Shown piece after piece: positions 23,690 to 35,399 of a stretch of 64,000 nt of DNA. The stretch's first letter is position 1, and each line of letters starts with the position of its first letter. The stretch comes from Sinohyriopsis cumingii. Its lineage: Eukaryota > Mollusca > Bivalvia > Unionida > Unionidae. A program made the translations under genes and the position numbers. The stretch is from NCBI GenBank assembly GCA_028554795.2, contig CM068832.1, forward strand, positions 84,549,049-84,613,048, given 5' to 3'. The notes beneath the pieces were generated by a model. The model was not told the origin of the DNA, did no database searches, and saw only the letters and a program-made list of their open reading frames with translations.

Positions 23690-24780
23690 AGAGTTGGCAG
23701 ATCAGCATTACTCTTTCCATGGATAGGAAATGAAATCCATTTTGGACAACATTGACATGGCTATAATGATTCTTGAACTCGCCAGATATATCTATAATTA
23801 CAAAAGAACCACTGGCCCAACCATGATGTTTGTGAAGAATGTAACTAATTATGTAGATCATAGACCAAATAAAATGAGACAGCCTCAGAATGTGCTGGCG
23901 ATACTGATGCAGCTGTAGAAAATTTATCATTCCTTAATCCTGATTTTAAACTTGGATTTGTGCATTGGCAAGCACAACTTCTTGAGCCTCATTATGATTT
24001 TCATGTGGGTTTTGCAGAGATGTTCACAAGGTGATATTTGGAGCCAAACACACAGTCACTCTGTTTCATAAAAACAACTACAATGATTCCATTTGGTGCG
24101 ATGCAGGTGCCCCTGCCAGTAAAATTGTAATAGATACACTGTTTTGTGGATGTCTGTGTTATCCTTTTCGTTGAGCACAGACTCACACTTGTTATCGTTC
24201 ATACAGTCCGGAACCATATCAACGCTGTCATTTCTCGCACATACCACAGCCACACTCCCACCCACTGGTATTGTGGGGCTTTTTACTTGGCAAATTAGTA
24301 CCCAGCATGGTCTTACTGCGCCAAAACATGTGTTCTTGGTGTTTCAACATGCAGCGTAAGATATTGACCATACAAATAATAACATGGTAATATTGATAAC
24401 TTTGAATTGACTGAGGTCTGTTTACGGTTAAATGGTCATCAGGAACCTTTGGAAGAAATTCAGCTTGAATATGATTATGCCAATCATATGGAATGGGCAT
24501 ATCACAATCTGTGGTCATACTTGGACCGGCATCAAAATATTGACATGGGCCTGCAAATTTCTCAACAATACTTTCATACATTGTACCCAATTTATTACTT
24601 TTCACTGGAACATCTGGAGTTGTTAAGGCAGTCCATCACTGACATGTATTTTCATGCTTGTGTAGGTAACACTGGTGGTGCTAATTACAAATGCTATGAT
24701 GTGATACTTTTCCAACAAGATGCTTTGGAGGTTGCTGGTGGCCGAATGACAGTAATTGATACACCTGTGGAAAATTCATA
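23690..24780 (+). pseudogene. Major capsid protein remnant, middle and C-terminal part
   Basis: The longest clean piece is 24407-24781 (TEVCLRLNGHQEPLEEIQLE, YHNLWSYLDRHQNIDMGLQI, then QYFHTLYPIYYFSLEHLELL and YDVILFQQDALEV), a good match to the C-terminal domain of double-jelly-roll capsid proteins of Polinton-like elements. Before it, in two other frames, are FCRDVHKVIFGAKHTVTLFH (about 24014-24075) and PKHVFLVFQHAA (about 24320-24357), both expected in that order. Several frameshifts therefore separate collinear blocks. 23690-23920 probably covers the middle of the gene. Capsid proteins form the virion shell; this copy cannot. The N-terminal part is at 20087-20410. Confidence 0.75.
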
Positions 24781-24832
24781 AAATTCATAACTGAATGTGT
24801 TACTTATTTGAGCATTAATATCCTATCATGAA

Positions 24833-25145
24833 ATGAAGGTCTGTCTTACTCAGAGTCAGCTGGGAAAAATCAAACATACAATTAAAAACAAGAAATTGAC
24901 TGCAGCAAAATTAACTGGAAATGTCCCTATTCTGTTGACCCAAACACAGGTTGCTCAGCCTAATGTAACCAAACACAAAAACCCTTCAGTAACATTAAAA
25001 TTATCCAAGTCAGAAGTGGCATAAATGCAGTAGACCAGTGGAATATTTCCTTTCCTTGCAGCCATTCTGGCATTGTTGGCAGCAGCTGCTACAGTGGTTG
25101 CAAAAGCTTCAGTGTTAATGGCTGTCGGAAATGGATTTGAAAAGG
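24833..25145 (+). pseudogene. Small basic virion protein with hydrophobic tail, remnant
   Basis: The frame 24833-25024 starts MKVCLTQSQLGKIKHTIKNK and contains SVTLKLSKSEV before TAA. The Thr/Ser-Gln-Leu and KLSKSE repeats are typical of the small lysine-rich protein that follows the capsid gene in Polinton/adintovirus-like elements. After the stop, FPFLAAILALLAAAATVVAK (about 25050-25109) is an alanine-rich membrane-active segment that belongs to the same kind of protein (compare adenovirus pVI/pX-type peptides). Position and order behind the capsid remnant support the call. Confidence 0.5.
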
Positions 25146-25387
25146 GCAGCCAGTAGTAAAAAAAGAGGAGTCCTTCGATTGCCAGGCACGAGTCATCAAA
25201 TACCCTTGGGTAAAAATCTTCAATTATCCGGTTGCAGAAGGTTGTGCTGCCTGTTGATGATGGAAGCAAAGCTTCTCAAGAGCCCATTGACTAATCTTGA
25301 CTTATTTGTGATGGCAACATCCTTCAAACATATTTGTGGTGTTTTTGTGTGAGATGAACTTGCATTGGTGGTGCCACACACCCATGA

Positions 25388-25681
25388 AACTGGCATCATC
25401 AATTTGGCTTCATCAGCTCTGGTACTCACTGGGTTGCATGCATGGTAACACCTCATCATAGTTTGTATTTTGATTTGCATGGACTTGCACCGCCAGTCAA
25501 AGTGGTTAATTATTTATCCCAGGGCAGTGGTGGACATGGACGACAGTCGTCTGTCATTGTTTCATAAAACTATTCCAGTACAAACATGGTTGGATGACCC
25601 CATACGTGGACATCTTAAAATTGAAGCATTGCGTACATTTCAGCACTTACCGACCCTGGAAGCACTTATTGATTCACATTA
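25388..25681 (+). pseudogene. Adenain-like cysteine protease remnant
   Basis: A frame open from 25388 to a stop near 25567 contains SSGTHWVACM (His codon 25427-25429) and, 15 codons on, SLYFDLHGLAPPV (Asp codon 25472-25474). This His..Asp layout with GTHWVA and YFD is that of the adenovirus/Ulp1-type maturation protease of Polinton-like elements. In another frame the sequence goes on as IRGHLKIEALRTFQHLPTLE to TAA at about 25679; an Arg codon (25605-25607) stands where the catalytic Cys before Gly-His would be expected, which is inference. The N-terminal part is broken. It would have processed capsid precursors. Confidence 0.5.
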
Positions 25682-25786
25682 AAGTAGGTGTGATAATGTT
25701 ATACAACCATATCTGTAAACATTTATGGTCATTACTCTGCTCGTCGACACCGTGCTGACGTGGAACTGAGCTGATTTGCCATCAAA

Positions 25787-26830
25787 TTGTTTTTGTCTGA
25801 GTTTACTAGTCGTGTTATTGTTGATGTTGATCCAGGTGAGTTTGTGATTTTTGAGGATAAATCTGACAAACTGAAAATGTCAAACATTGACATCCAAGAT
25901 ATTATTATCAAATTGAAAGGCAACTTTATGGTAAAGAATCTGGCTGAGTTTACTGACAACGGTGGAATCAGAGAGAGAGAGAGCGGCATGTCAGTTGCTC
26001 ATATCAAAGGTTATGTTTATGCTAAAGCGGCAACAAGACTATACGGGGATCAGCAGATTACTTAAGTGCCAGCACCACCATGCATAGCAACTTCATGGTA
26101 CCAAATGACAGGAATATTAGTCAGAGAGTGAGAAAAACCAGTTGAAAAGGCAACTTTAGCAACTGGCCGACTTGTTTTCCATTCTGAAGTAAATAACTTT
26201 GATACACCTCAACAAAGGTGCATGAGTCTGGAACATATCTGTTTATCCGAACTGGAGGTAAATGTGTGTGGCATCGAATGGGAATGTTGATAAATGGCAT
26301 GCAGCATCTTGATCATGTATCACTAATATTACATATCAGGTTGCCCAGTTATAATTTAAATTTTTACACAGTTGCATTACCAGCATCAGGAGTCACCGAG
26401 ATGAAATTCAGTTTGAAGCACTCAACACTTTTACCCAGACGGATGGTTAGCTGTCTTTGGCATTTGTGTTTAAGGTTAGACTTAACATAATTATACTGTA
26501 TACATAATGGAATCTGAGCACGATGATGAAGTTGTGGAAATTACTACAGACAGCGGATGTTAACATCGATAACAATTTTGCTCCACTTCTTGAGGAATAT
26601 CTGCTAAACCCTTGTATGAACTGTCATATAATTTTATTAAGGGTCAAGTAGAAATTGCCATTTGTAATCACCCTGATGTGCCACAGCTAACTCAAGGCCA
26701 GCCTGGAATCATCATAGGTGCATGTGAAAATGCTCATTCGCTAACTGTAGCAGCAGATGCAAAACCTCTCCAGGATTGTTTCTACATTGGTGAAGTGGCA
26801 TTCACAGGTGTATCCACTCCACATTGACCA
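25787..26830 (+). pseudogene. Decayed reading frames of unknown identity within the virus-like tract
   Basis: Three collinear open pieces: 25787-26065 (contains SNIDIQDIIIKLKGNFMVKN), 26218-26490 (contains HIRLPSYNLNFYTVALP) and 26612-26827 (contains YNFIKGQVEIAICNHPDVPQ and GIIIGACENAHSLTVAA). They lie in the same orientation between the protease and the small hydrophobic gene, so they probably belong to one or two more proteins of the element. I do not recognise a family. No start or splice context was found. Confidence 0.35.
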
Positions 26831-27239
26831 AATTAAGAAGAGGAAGGTCTTGACTATCATTAAACAAAAAGGACGCACTTGCTCAGGTCACAGTTATTGG
26901 GCCAAGATGATCATTTCACGTCAAAGGTTCTGGTGTAATTGGTGTAGTTTTAAATGAGAAGGGTACCAGACCACAGAGTGTACCATCTCTGGAGATTTAA
27001 GTATTCCCGAGGCAGAGGTATTTTATAACTGCATAGCAATTGTGCCAATCAAAAAGAGTAGCTGGTTAGAAGTGTGCATGCAATATTGCGCCTGCACGTG
27101 ATGATGAGATTGGACAAGAACTGTGACGGACCCTCAGTCTTACTGATGGGAAAAATAATTGAAGTGGAACAACAGCTGTGAGATGAAATCACAAAGAGAA
27201 CTGCGCTGATCATAAAATGTAAATGTGCATGTTTGGTTA

Positions 27240-27597
27240 TTAATGTTATTTGTGGGATCATGCAGGCACCTACTGTTGGTCTTGGTGTAACTGGAATCTT
27301 GACAGCATCCACCATTGGAGGTGCACCAGTCTGAATTGTTGTTGGAGCTATATTGATAGTAATCAGTGTCTCTGTTGGTGTGAGCAAGTTATTTTGATGC
27401 GACTGCATTTCCAAGTATGTGTCAATCCCACCACATGGAGCAGTCTCAATATGATCAGTAAATTGTACTTTGTGGCAGTCAATAATAAAATAATCAGTGA
27501 AGCTCGGTTTGAGACTGTGCTGGTGGAAAATGGAAAATCACAGACTACTCCAAGCACAAATAAGAATGTATGCTGTTGCAGATTTAAAGACAGTTGA
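27240..27597 (+). pseudogene. Small two-helix membrane protein remnant of the virus-like tract
   Basis: About 27258-27390 encodes GIMQAPTVGLGVTGILTAST and, after one stop, IVVGAILIVISVSVGVSKLF, two hydrophobic helices. It is followed in another frame by MISKLYFVAVNNKIISEARF (about 27451-27510), which fits a short DLISKAL.DNKIS..EF motif. This Gly/Ala-rich helical hairpin plus DNKIS-like tail is a small gene commonly seen next to F54H12.2-type capsid genes in mollusc genomes (family knowledge from memory, not checked). It marks the right end of the recognisable tract. Confidence 0.45.
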
Positions 27598-27605
27598 GTA
27601 AACAA

Positions 27606-29515
27606 AAGCTATCATAGATTTCCCTGCCTGAGTATATCATCACTCCCTCTCTTTCTGCAGGATTATATTTCATCGTTTCATCAATCGCTGCAGAATGCAT
27701 TAGCTCTGTAGAGTAGTATGAAAGGTCACTATTTACCTTACTCTTTCCCACTTTGTCAGCATTGCTATCCAAACAAGCCTCTACACACCAGACTAAATCA
27801 CTTGCGTCTCATGTCTGCTTGCCTGTGTGCATGATCAGAATTCAAAGTGAACAGTAGGCAATGCTCACATAGGGATTAAATTGTCATTTTGTTTACAGGA
27901 AAGGATGGGTGGAAGGGTTGCAAAGTGGACCAGGAGGCAAAACCTGTAGTTTCTTACTCTATATGAAACCTGGAAAAGGATTATCTCTTCCAAGTATTAT
28001 AAACTGAGACAAAGACCCCATTCATCCCAGGCGTTACAGATTACAATGGCAGTTAGTGACATGTGTACTTTGATTTGGCTTACATTCATGTTTACACAGG
28101 CTTAAATCATGTTCAGTGTTGTTTATATCAGTTTTTTAGATTCAGTCATTCATAGTAGTGTCAAATGCATATTGCCTAAATATCCTGATTGCTGGTCATG
28201 TTTTTCAGATGTTCACTCGTGAGAGATTATGTTCAGCTATAAAGTTGGCAGATGGTTTCTTGCCATGTCTAACTTTATCCACATTTGATTCGAACTCTGT
28301 GAATATGGATTATAGAACTGGCTTATTTATTGTCAAGGTTAATAAGCTTTTCATGAGATCTGAGTTATGCATGCTGTATGTCTTTCTAGGAGCAAATTAC
28401 TTTTGCTATAACACACTTTAAAATCCAACCATCATCGATTTTGTGATACTTCAGTTCCATTGATTTTGGTGTTTTGAGATTCGTATACATGTTCATCTCG
28501 ATAAACTTTAAACACTGAAGTAAAACTGACCCAGTATTATGCCACTTAAGCTCATGAGTTATACAACCCTAACGAATTAACATCTTTAATCCTGTTCAAA
28601 TTATGCTTGATCATACATAGTATACACTCTAATGCATCTTGACAACAAAGCAGAACATATCATGTGGAGAGAATCATAGAAGTGTTTATTGTTTTCTGCT
28701 AATTGGACACTTTAGCAACCCAAACATAGTCAATTACTATTTCATCCTTTCCAAATTACTTCTGCTTACACATTTTATAATCCACCTTGATGAACTTCAG
28801 ATAATGAAATTGGCTGCTACATGGTCTTGCCCTGTTAAAGGCAGTTTAGAAATGTGATCACAGGCAGTATTTCCATCAAGATATTACAATGGAATCAGAA
28901 TATGAAGAAATGAAATAAATGAAATTTTTCACTAGAATTTTGCAGACACAGGTTATTTCAGTGTGTGACGGGAGGGACAGGAGACTTCCTTAAACATGGG
29001 AGAAAACCATTGCTTCAGTATCAGGACATTGTGACAAAAAAAACATGAAGAAATCATTATTTATTTGTAAAATTGTTGTTTAAGGTTAATAGGAAATTTT
29101 AGCATGGTTTCTCTTAGCAGCAGGACTTGGTCATTGCTTCTTGTATTCACAGTCAGACCATGCAGTGACACCTCTGTTTCAGGCATCGTAGGGTAGGCAC
29201 TACTTACTTGTAGAAGTTAATTAATTTTTGGCAGGGGAAACTTGAAAAATTCTTTTTTTGAATTTGGGCTTGTGTACTCCTAGTCCCAATTTTACCAACA
29301 AGACTTGAAGTTCTAGTCAAGCACTTGATTGGTCTATTTCAAGTCAGATTTATTTCCTTTATATTAGATCATGGATTTCAGACTTAAGACCAGATTTCAG
29401 TGTTGTTTGCAAAACCTTGATTTGATTTTACTTATTTAAATATCAAAGCATTGTTCATTTTTAAAATTACTAAATGTAAAACATTTAACAGTGATTCCAT
29501 TGCATTATTTTGTAG
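27606..29515. other. Intronic sequence, nothing recognised
   Basis: No exon, repeat array or RNA gene was seen before the acceptor at 29515. The frame 28158-28421 has no recognisable motif or splice context. Confidence 0.35.
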
Positions 29516-29660
29516 GAGCAGGGAACAACATCAGAGAAGATAGAGAGACTTATACAAGAGGTTCAGCAAGGAGGTCAGAATATCTATGAAATGTTTAAAG
29601 AATGTTTGGTCCTGGCCAGACAAAAATATTTAAAAGATATGTTGGAAGAAAAGGAAGAAG
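29516..29660 (+). CDS. CARD-repeat gene, exon 2: second half of the CARD domain
   Basis: The acceptor ttattttgtag (ends 29515) is followed by 48 codons plus one base and the donor gaag|gtacca (29661). The exon starts in phase 0, matching exon 1, and ends in phase 1. It reads EQGTTSEKIERLIQEVQQGG, then QNIYEMFKECLVLARQKYLK and DMLEEKEE. The TTSEKIERLIQ.V...G...Y..F...L segment is the classic C-terminal half of a CARD (helices 4-6). Joined to exon 1 the domain spans about residues 34-118. The single G left over completes a Gly codon with the GT that opens the exon at 46853. Confidence 0.78.
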
Positions 29661-30184
29661 GTACCATAGTTATGGATATACTTTGGTTTTTAGCTCACTG
29701 GGTTGTAAAGCAGTTTATGTTATTATCATGCATCTGTCATTTGTCATCCATTTTGTATTTGTCAACAGTTACTGTTTTGACCTTACTTCTCAAAATACCA
29801 GTAGCCAATTTCAGCTAAACTTAGCAGGTAGTATTTTGGCAAAAAGATTTTATATTTGTTGTTCTATGGTACAGCACTGCAAATAGGTTATTTAGTGTTG
29901 AGGAAATTGGAATAAAGTGCCGTATTCAAAGACATGTCACAGTAGCTGACTCAAGCCATTTCTATAAGAATGGGATCCACATTTGTCTCTTCATTTGAGC
30001 CAATTCTGGAGTTATCTGGTTACACCAAAATGAGGAATCTTTGTACTGGCATTAAATATTGTGTAAATCGGCATGGTCTATATGCTTTGCAAAATATGTA
30101 GAAGTAGAAAGTGGCATCCATCATATATTACCAGTTACATAAATGAGGTGGCATTGTGCTGATCGTGTATAAGACACTTATACC
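29661..30184. other. Start of intron 2, nothing recognised
   Basis: No gene, array or RNA gene was seen in this 0.5-kb stretch after the exon 2 donor. Confidence 0.35.
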
Positions 30185-30405
30185 TGGTTCATGCCTACCT
30201 ACTGAAAAGCAAACCTTGACCATGGTGCATACCTCCAGATGGGAAAACCTTGACCATAGTGCATACCTCCTGAAGTGAGAACCTTGACCAGAGTGCATAC
30301 CTCCTGAATAGCAAATCTTGACCAGAGTGCATACCTCCTGAATAGCAAATCTTGACCTTAGTGCATAACTCCACAAGGGCAAACCTTGATCAGAGTGCAT
30401 ATCGA
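30185..30405. repeat. 34-bp tandem repeat, six to seven diverged copies
   Basis: The unit is near accagagtgcatacctcctg followed by aatagcaaatcttg. Central copies are almost identical, outer ones diverged. A minus-strand frame (30128-30400) is a by-product. Confidence 0.85.
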
Positions 30406-30992
30406 GCTGGAACTCACTGACAGTAGAACACCCCGGCTGTATATATTCCGAGGTTTCCTAGGTCAGACAAATGTTCCGAGGAAAAACCTCGGTGTATTGG
30501 TTATTGACTTTCTAAGGGAATAGTCCAAGGATAAAAATTTTTTAAATCAATGTCCAAGGTTTTTATTGTCAAATGTCCAAGGTTGACCTTGGATTTCTAA
30601 GCTTTTTTAACCAATAATCCGAGGTTTCCTAGGAATCCTCAGACATGTCCATGGTTTTCAAACATTCTGAGAATTAGTTGGACATATTGTCTAAGGATTC
30701 CATGGACATATCGTCCTTGGTGTCCTCAGACATATTGTTCTTGGTGTCCTCGGACATATTGTCTTTGGACTTATATCACCACAGATTCCTCAGACACCTC
30801 TCTGGCATAAAACATCAGACCAACAATAATGAAGCAAATATTACAGAATATAAGAATACAGTTTATTTTTAATATGCTCACCACATACAAATGAAAATTG
30901 TAAAGGGTCCAAATATCAAGAATGCCCATAAGATTCCTTTAGTGGCAAATTGTCCATTTAATTTTGAAAATCCATCCATCTATATACTGGTT

Positions 30993-31071
30993 TCAGGATG
31001 GTTTTAGCACTTCACTGATTTTCTTGTTTATCATCGCCTCTTTGATATTCTGCCATTTTTTTGTATCAGTT
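30993..31071 (-). CDS. Candidate last exon of a minus-strand gene
   Basis: On the minus strand tttttcttacag is followed by one base plus 25 codons and TGA (30993-30995), reading TDTKKWQNIKEAMINKKISE then VLKPS. Acceptor quality, charged-residue content and the clean frame suggest a real terminal exon. It enters with two bases supplied upstream (one base, A, completes the codon). Gene identity is unknown. Confidence 0.42.
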
Positions 31072-32304
31072 CTGTAAGAAAAAATATTGGTTGAAAATAT
31101 AAAATGTGATGAATTAATAAAAGAAACAGTTTGCATATAACATAACTGTTACAAATCATGTTTGGAATCCTATAGTTCTGAAAATGATGTATTAACCTGA
31201 AAATGCTATATTTCTATAGCTGACTGTTCTTTGAATTTGGGACCATCATTCCAAACTTTTTATAACAAATTGTCAAGATTATATTCTGTTCCTGGCTCAA
31301 TGCCTGACAGGTTCAAACTAATGCATCATTATTTCAGTGTATACTCCAACGCTGTATTATCACGGGGTCTATATTATCGTGGCAAACAGGATTTTCGGAT
31401 TAATTTTGGATATGCGCTGTCTACCGGTTGTTTAAAGAGGTAAAGTTGTAGCTAGTAAGGGCACGAATATTTTTGTGTGCAATCTTCTCTAAAATGTCTA
31501 TATTTTTTATAAGTTTACAATGAAAAAGAATAAACACCACTTTTTGTAAAGTGCATGCAATCACGTTGATCATACAAAACTCTAGTCGAACTTGCTATAC
31601 CTGGATTGGCTTTGATTATGAAATATATTCAATGTATCATCTGATGTTTCAGGGTTCATACAAAATTCTGAATGATAAGTTCAAAGACTTTTCCCAAACT
31701 TTGAAAGACCACAAACAGAGTTTTCCAAGACCTATTTTTGTTAACATTTTGTGTACAAGTTATGTTATATTTGAAAACAACGTATGCAAAATACTACAAT
31801 ATTGTTTAATGATGAAATTCAGTCTTTAATTAATTTCCTAAAATTGCTTCATAATGATCTGGAAGATAGGTTAACATTCATTGTTATCTCAGAAACATGT
31901 GACTTATGCAATAGATTTAATAAAAAATAAATTGTTCTGTTAGCACTGCTAAAATATTTGGGTTTATTTCAGTTTTCAAAGACTTTTAAAGAATTCGGGG
32001 TAATCTGCTCGATTTTCACAAACTTTCAAGGCCTTGAAAATGCTACCTCATTTTTCCCAAACTGTCAAAGACCCTCAAAGACCGTATGATTTCTGTGTTT
32101 GATGATTATAAGTCATCTACTGATAGTGACACACATGTCCTTACACAGTTACGCATGTAATTTCATTCCATGGTAGCCAGTATGGACCAAAATTGACACA
32201 ATGTTGCTTATGATCATACTTATCTTACACAAATAGGAAAGCAATAATAGTTAAACTGTTTTTAAAATCGGTAATATTTCAGTATTAATAATATTAATAA
32301 TATA

Positions 32305-32306
<2 letters not shown>
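31072..32306. other. Non-coding stretch, nothing recognised
   Basis: The frames at 31231-31443 and 31551-31829 lack splice context and family motifs. The text near 31340-31440 (acgctgtattatcacggggtc) looks like repeat sequence rather than exon. Confidence 0.3.

Positions 32307-32369
<63 letters not shown>
32307..32369. repeat. (TA)n microsatellite
   Basis: Uninterrupted TA dinucleotides for about 60 bp. Confidence 0.97.
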
Positions 32370-32373
<4 letters not shown>

Positions 32374-33477
32374 TTCTCTGCCCACATTGTGCTTAAAATG
32401 CAGACTAAGTGATATATATTTGTTCATTTTTGATTTCCTTTTGTTGTTATCATGGATTTCAACTTAATGGATATAAGTGTATTCAGTTGAGTCATTTGCA
32501 TCCTTTATTTTGGTGGAAATATTCAGCCAGTACAAGCATGGACATTCCATCTAATAAATAAGTTGAATTTTATGTTTATTATAATATGTGCGTGATACCA
32601 TACCCAAGTTAGGTACATACCATGATAATATAGAGTTGTTTCCCCATGGTATAGTAATCTGGGGCAACCTATATGCATGAATGTTCTGTTATATTCTTAC
32701 ATGTCTTTAACACTATTCATAAACCTATTCTTCTGATTTCATGCTCTATAATAATTATTTGCACAGTTATTCTAAGATACATTTTTGAGTTATTAAATAT
32801 TTTTCAGATTTTGTTGTTCTTTCAACGATTTTAAGCATGACTTCATTTTCATGTTTAATAATAATAATAATTAAAACCATTAATTCTTTTCTTCTAAATT
32901 CAACTGATGTTAATGGGTTAGTTTGCTTTGCTCTTTTGAAAATGGGCATAGTTAAATAATTTTTATCATTATAATGTACTATAATCTTGTAATTCACTTC
33001 CAAAGAATTACAACTGAATCGTACAAAGTTAAAATTAGAAAAACAACAACAATAATAAGAGATTATTATTATTATTATGATTATTAGTATTATCATATAA
33101 GGATTAAACAATACATAGAAGCAGAAACAGTCCAATTTCCATACCATTGTTTCATGACAATTTTTTTTTTTAAATCCCTCTTCTACAACACACACAAGCT
33201 ATAAATGAGATAAAGATGAAAACAACAATAAGATTTACTGAACGCTGTAGGCCTACATGTTTGTCTGAAAACAATATGGCTGATGGCGCAATGCCTAGTG
33301 GGTAAATGATATCATACACTATTTATAGTTCGCCACACAACCCCATTCCCATCAAAAAAAGACGTTATTAACTGAAAAACTGATGCAATGTACAGCCGGC
33401 CTATGAAACGAGAGCCACTAAATGTTCTTATATTTTTCAAATTTAATGTAATATAGTACAAAAAGAAACAAACGTAC

Positions 33478-33565
33478 CTCCAATCCTTCTAATAATTCCA
33501 TCTGTAATCCCAAAACTTGGCAACCTTGCAGACATCAAATCTCCTACTTTGTAATCTTCAAGTGC
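33478..33565 (-). CDS. Candidate internal exon of a minus-strand gene
   Basis: On the minus strand an acceptor gagttag precedes 29 codons plus one base, ending ggag|gtacgttt, a strong donor. The sequence reads ALEDYKVGDLMSARLPSFGI then TDGIIRRIG. An in-frame TAG at the acceptor border fixes the exon start. It exits in phase 1 while the candidate last exon at 30993-31071 needs phase 2, so at least one more exon must lie between them. Family not recognised; it may belong to the possible transposon around it. Confidence 0.42.
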
Positions 33566-34639
33566 CTAACTCGGCTAAACAATATTTAGGAGGTTATGAA
33601 CATTTCTGGCAATAGGACTATCATATTGCAAACAAGTTATGGAGATTGATAAATCCACTTCTTTATAATGCAAGTTTTCACAAACCAGTTTGCTTTCAAC
33701 AGACCACTTTATTATTATGGTGCATACAAGATTGATTGATGAATTGGCTGCTGTAATTGGATAATTCCATGCTCTGCAACCAATGGAAGAATGCGAAAGA
33801 AATATTTTCCAGAACTTCCATAACTTAAGTATTTTTTAAATTTAAAAGCAGTAAGTAGATAAGCACCTGCTACAAGCATTATGTAGGTTCCTTCAATTTC
33901 TAAATTTTGGTCTATAAGATAAAATTATCTCCCAGATTCCTGTTGTCCACAGACTGGAAGTGCCATAACAGGCCAAACAAATAAAAGCTCCTGGTTGGCC
34001 AACTGTCACCATTTAAGCTGCCTACCCATTCACTTTTTCCTCGGGTTAAAAATTAAAAAAATGAAAATATTAAAAAGAAAAATAAAAATTCCTGACAGAA
34101 CTTGAAATGCTTAGTACATTATATAAATATCGGAAATGCTATTTATTATTGGTCCATGGGTAAGGCCAGTAAGTCATCCTTGTGATTGTCTTCAATAAAT
34201 TCTGTATACAATCATTGCTCAAACAATAGCCAACATTTTTTTTTTTGACTGCATACACATTCAAGCAGCAGACAATGTGGTGGTTGATAAAAGATTCTCA
34301 CAATTTAATAAACATAAAAAACAAAAGCCGCCAACATGTTTGCTGGGCTTGGCGGTATTACTGGACGCAATCAGTTGACTAGTAAATAATGTCTGCTTTA
34401 TTAGCTGGAAATTGAAAGGGTATGAAATTGTACATGCGTTCAGCTTTAAAAAAATGTATAAAAGTGACTCGTGACCATTGCAGGCCTACTGCACTTAGTT
34501 CTCGGGTTTTACATGTGTATGGTGTTTGTTTATGAACTCGTTATTATTTTCCTATTTTTACGCAAGTCATTCTCTGCACTTTGCGCAATGATTAGGATAG
34601 TAGTTTTCACACGCTTCTTTCAAATTCACAAAATCTGAA

Positions 34640-35260
34640 GTAAAAGTTATGTGCACGCTGAAAGCTTGTGTTGATTGGTAATTATTCTTGCTGTAGTCAA
34701 ATAGGCGTACAAGCGTTAATTATTGGTAATTATTCTTACTGTAAATGAACAGACGTACAAGAGTTAATTATTGGAAATTTGCAATAGATAAATATACACG
34801 GAAATGCATGCGAGAATATTTTAGCAGCGTGAAATTTGTACAGACACCGTTCATAGACCCTAGAAAGTAATGAACCATGCATGTACTTCGTCTTTCTTAA
34901 CCTAATTTTGCTGTTAATTTTTCTCATTGAATTCAGACACATAATGATGTGTGACAAAATTATTAAATAGTTGAAATATTTATTCAATTTTTGAAATCGA
35001 ATTACATATATTATGGATTAATTTCAAGCCCCGACGGTATTATATCAGATGGCAAGTAAACAGTGTTGATACTCTGTTCATGCTGTATATTAGACGTTGA
35101 ATTCAGACACAATGATCTGGGAAAAAATTATTGAATACTGTAAATCTGTGTGCAATTTTTCAATGGAATTACATGCATTATAGATGAACTGAATGCCACG
35201 ACGGCACTATAGTAAACGGTGTTGATACCCTATTCATCATATGCATTAGACATGAATACA
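34640..35260. repeat. Two local duplications inside the possible transposon
   Basis: A ~60-bp tandem pair (gattggtaattattcttgct and ttattggtaattattcttac; about 34673-34770) and a ~150-bp pair around 34925-35260 (the gaattcagacaca, attacat.att and acggtgttgatac.ct blocks). No gene. Confidence 0.5.
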
Positions 35261-35399
35261 TGTATATGTGCCAATGAGTTGTTCTCTTTAAAAGGTAAAA
35301 TATTGTAAAACCCCGCATTAACATGACCCCAGTATTAACACAATCCAATTTTTTTTTAACCCCAATTATCACGTTCTAGTGGGGTTCCACTGTATATAT

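Noticed and set aside
24228-24605. 125-residue minus-strand frame
   Set aside because: Antisense to the capsid remnant, whose plus-strand motifs are convincing.
31231-31443. 70-residue exon in intron 2
   Set aside because: A tttctatag acceptor-like sequence is present, but the text resembles dispersed repeat sequence (cgctgtattatcacggggtc type) and no donor fits.
32767-33195. 142-residue minus-strand protein
   Set aside because: Built largely from A+T-rich microsatellite-like runs (long Ile stretches); no motif and no start or splice support. A small exon inside it cannot be excluded.
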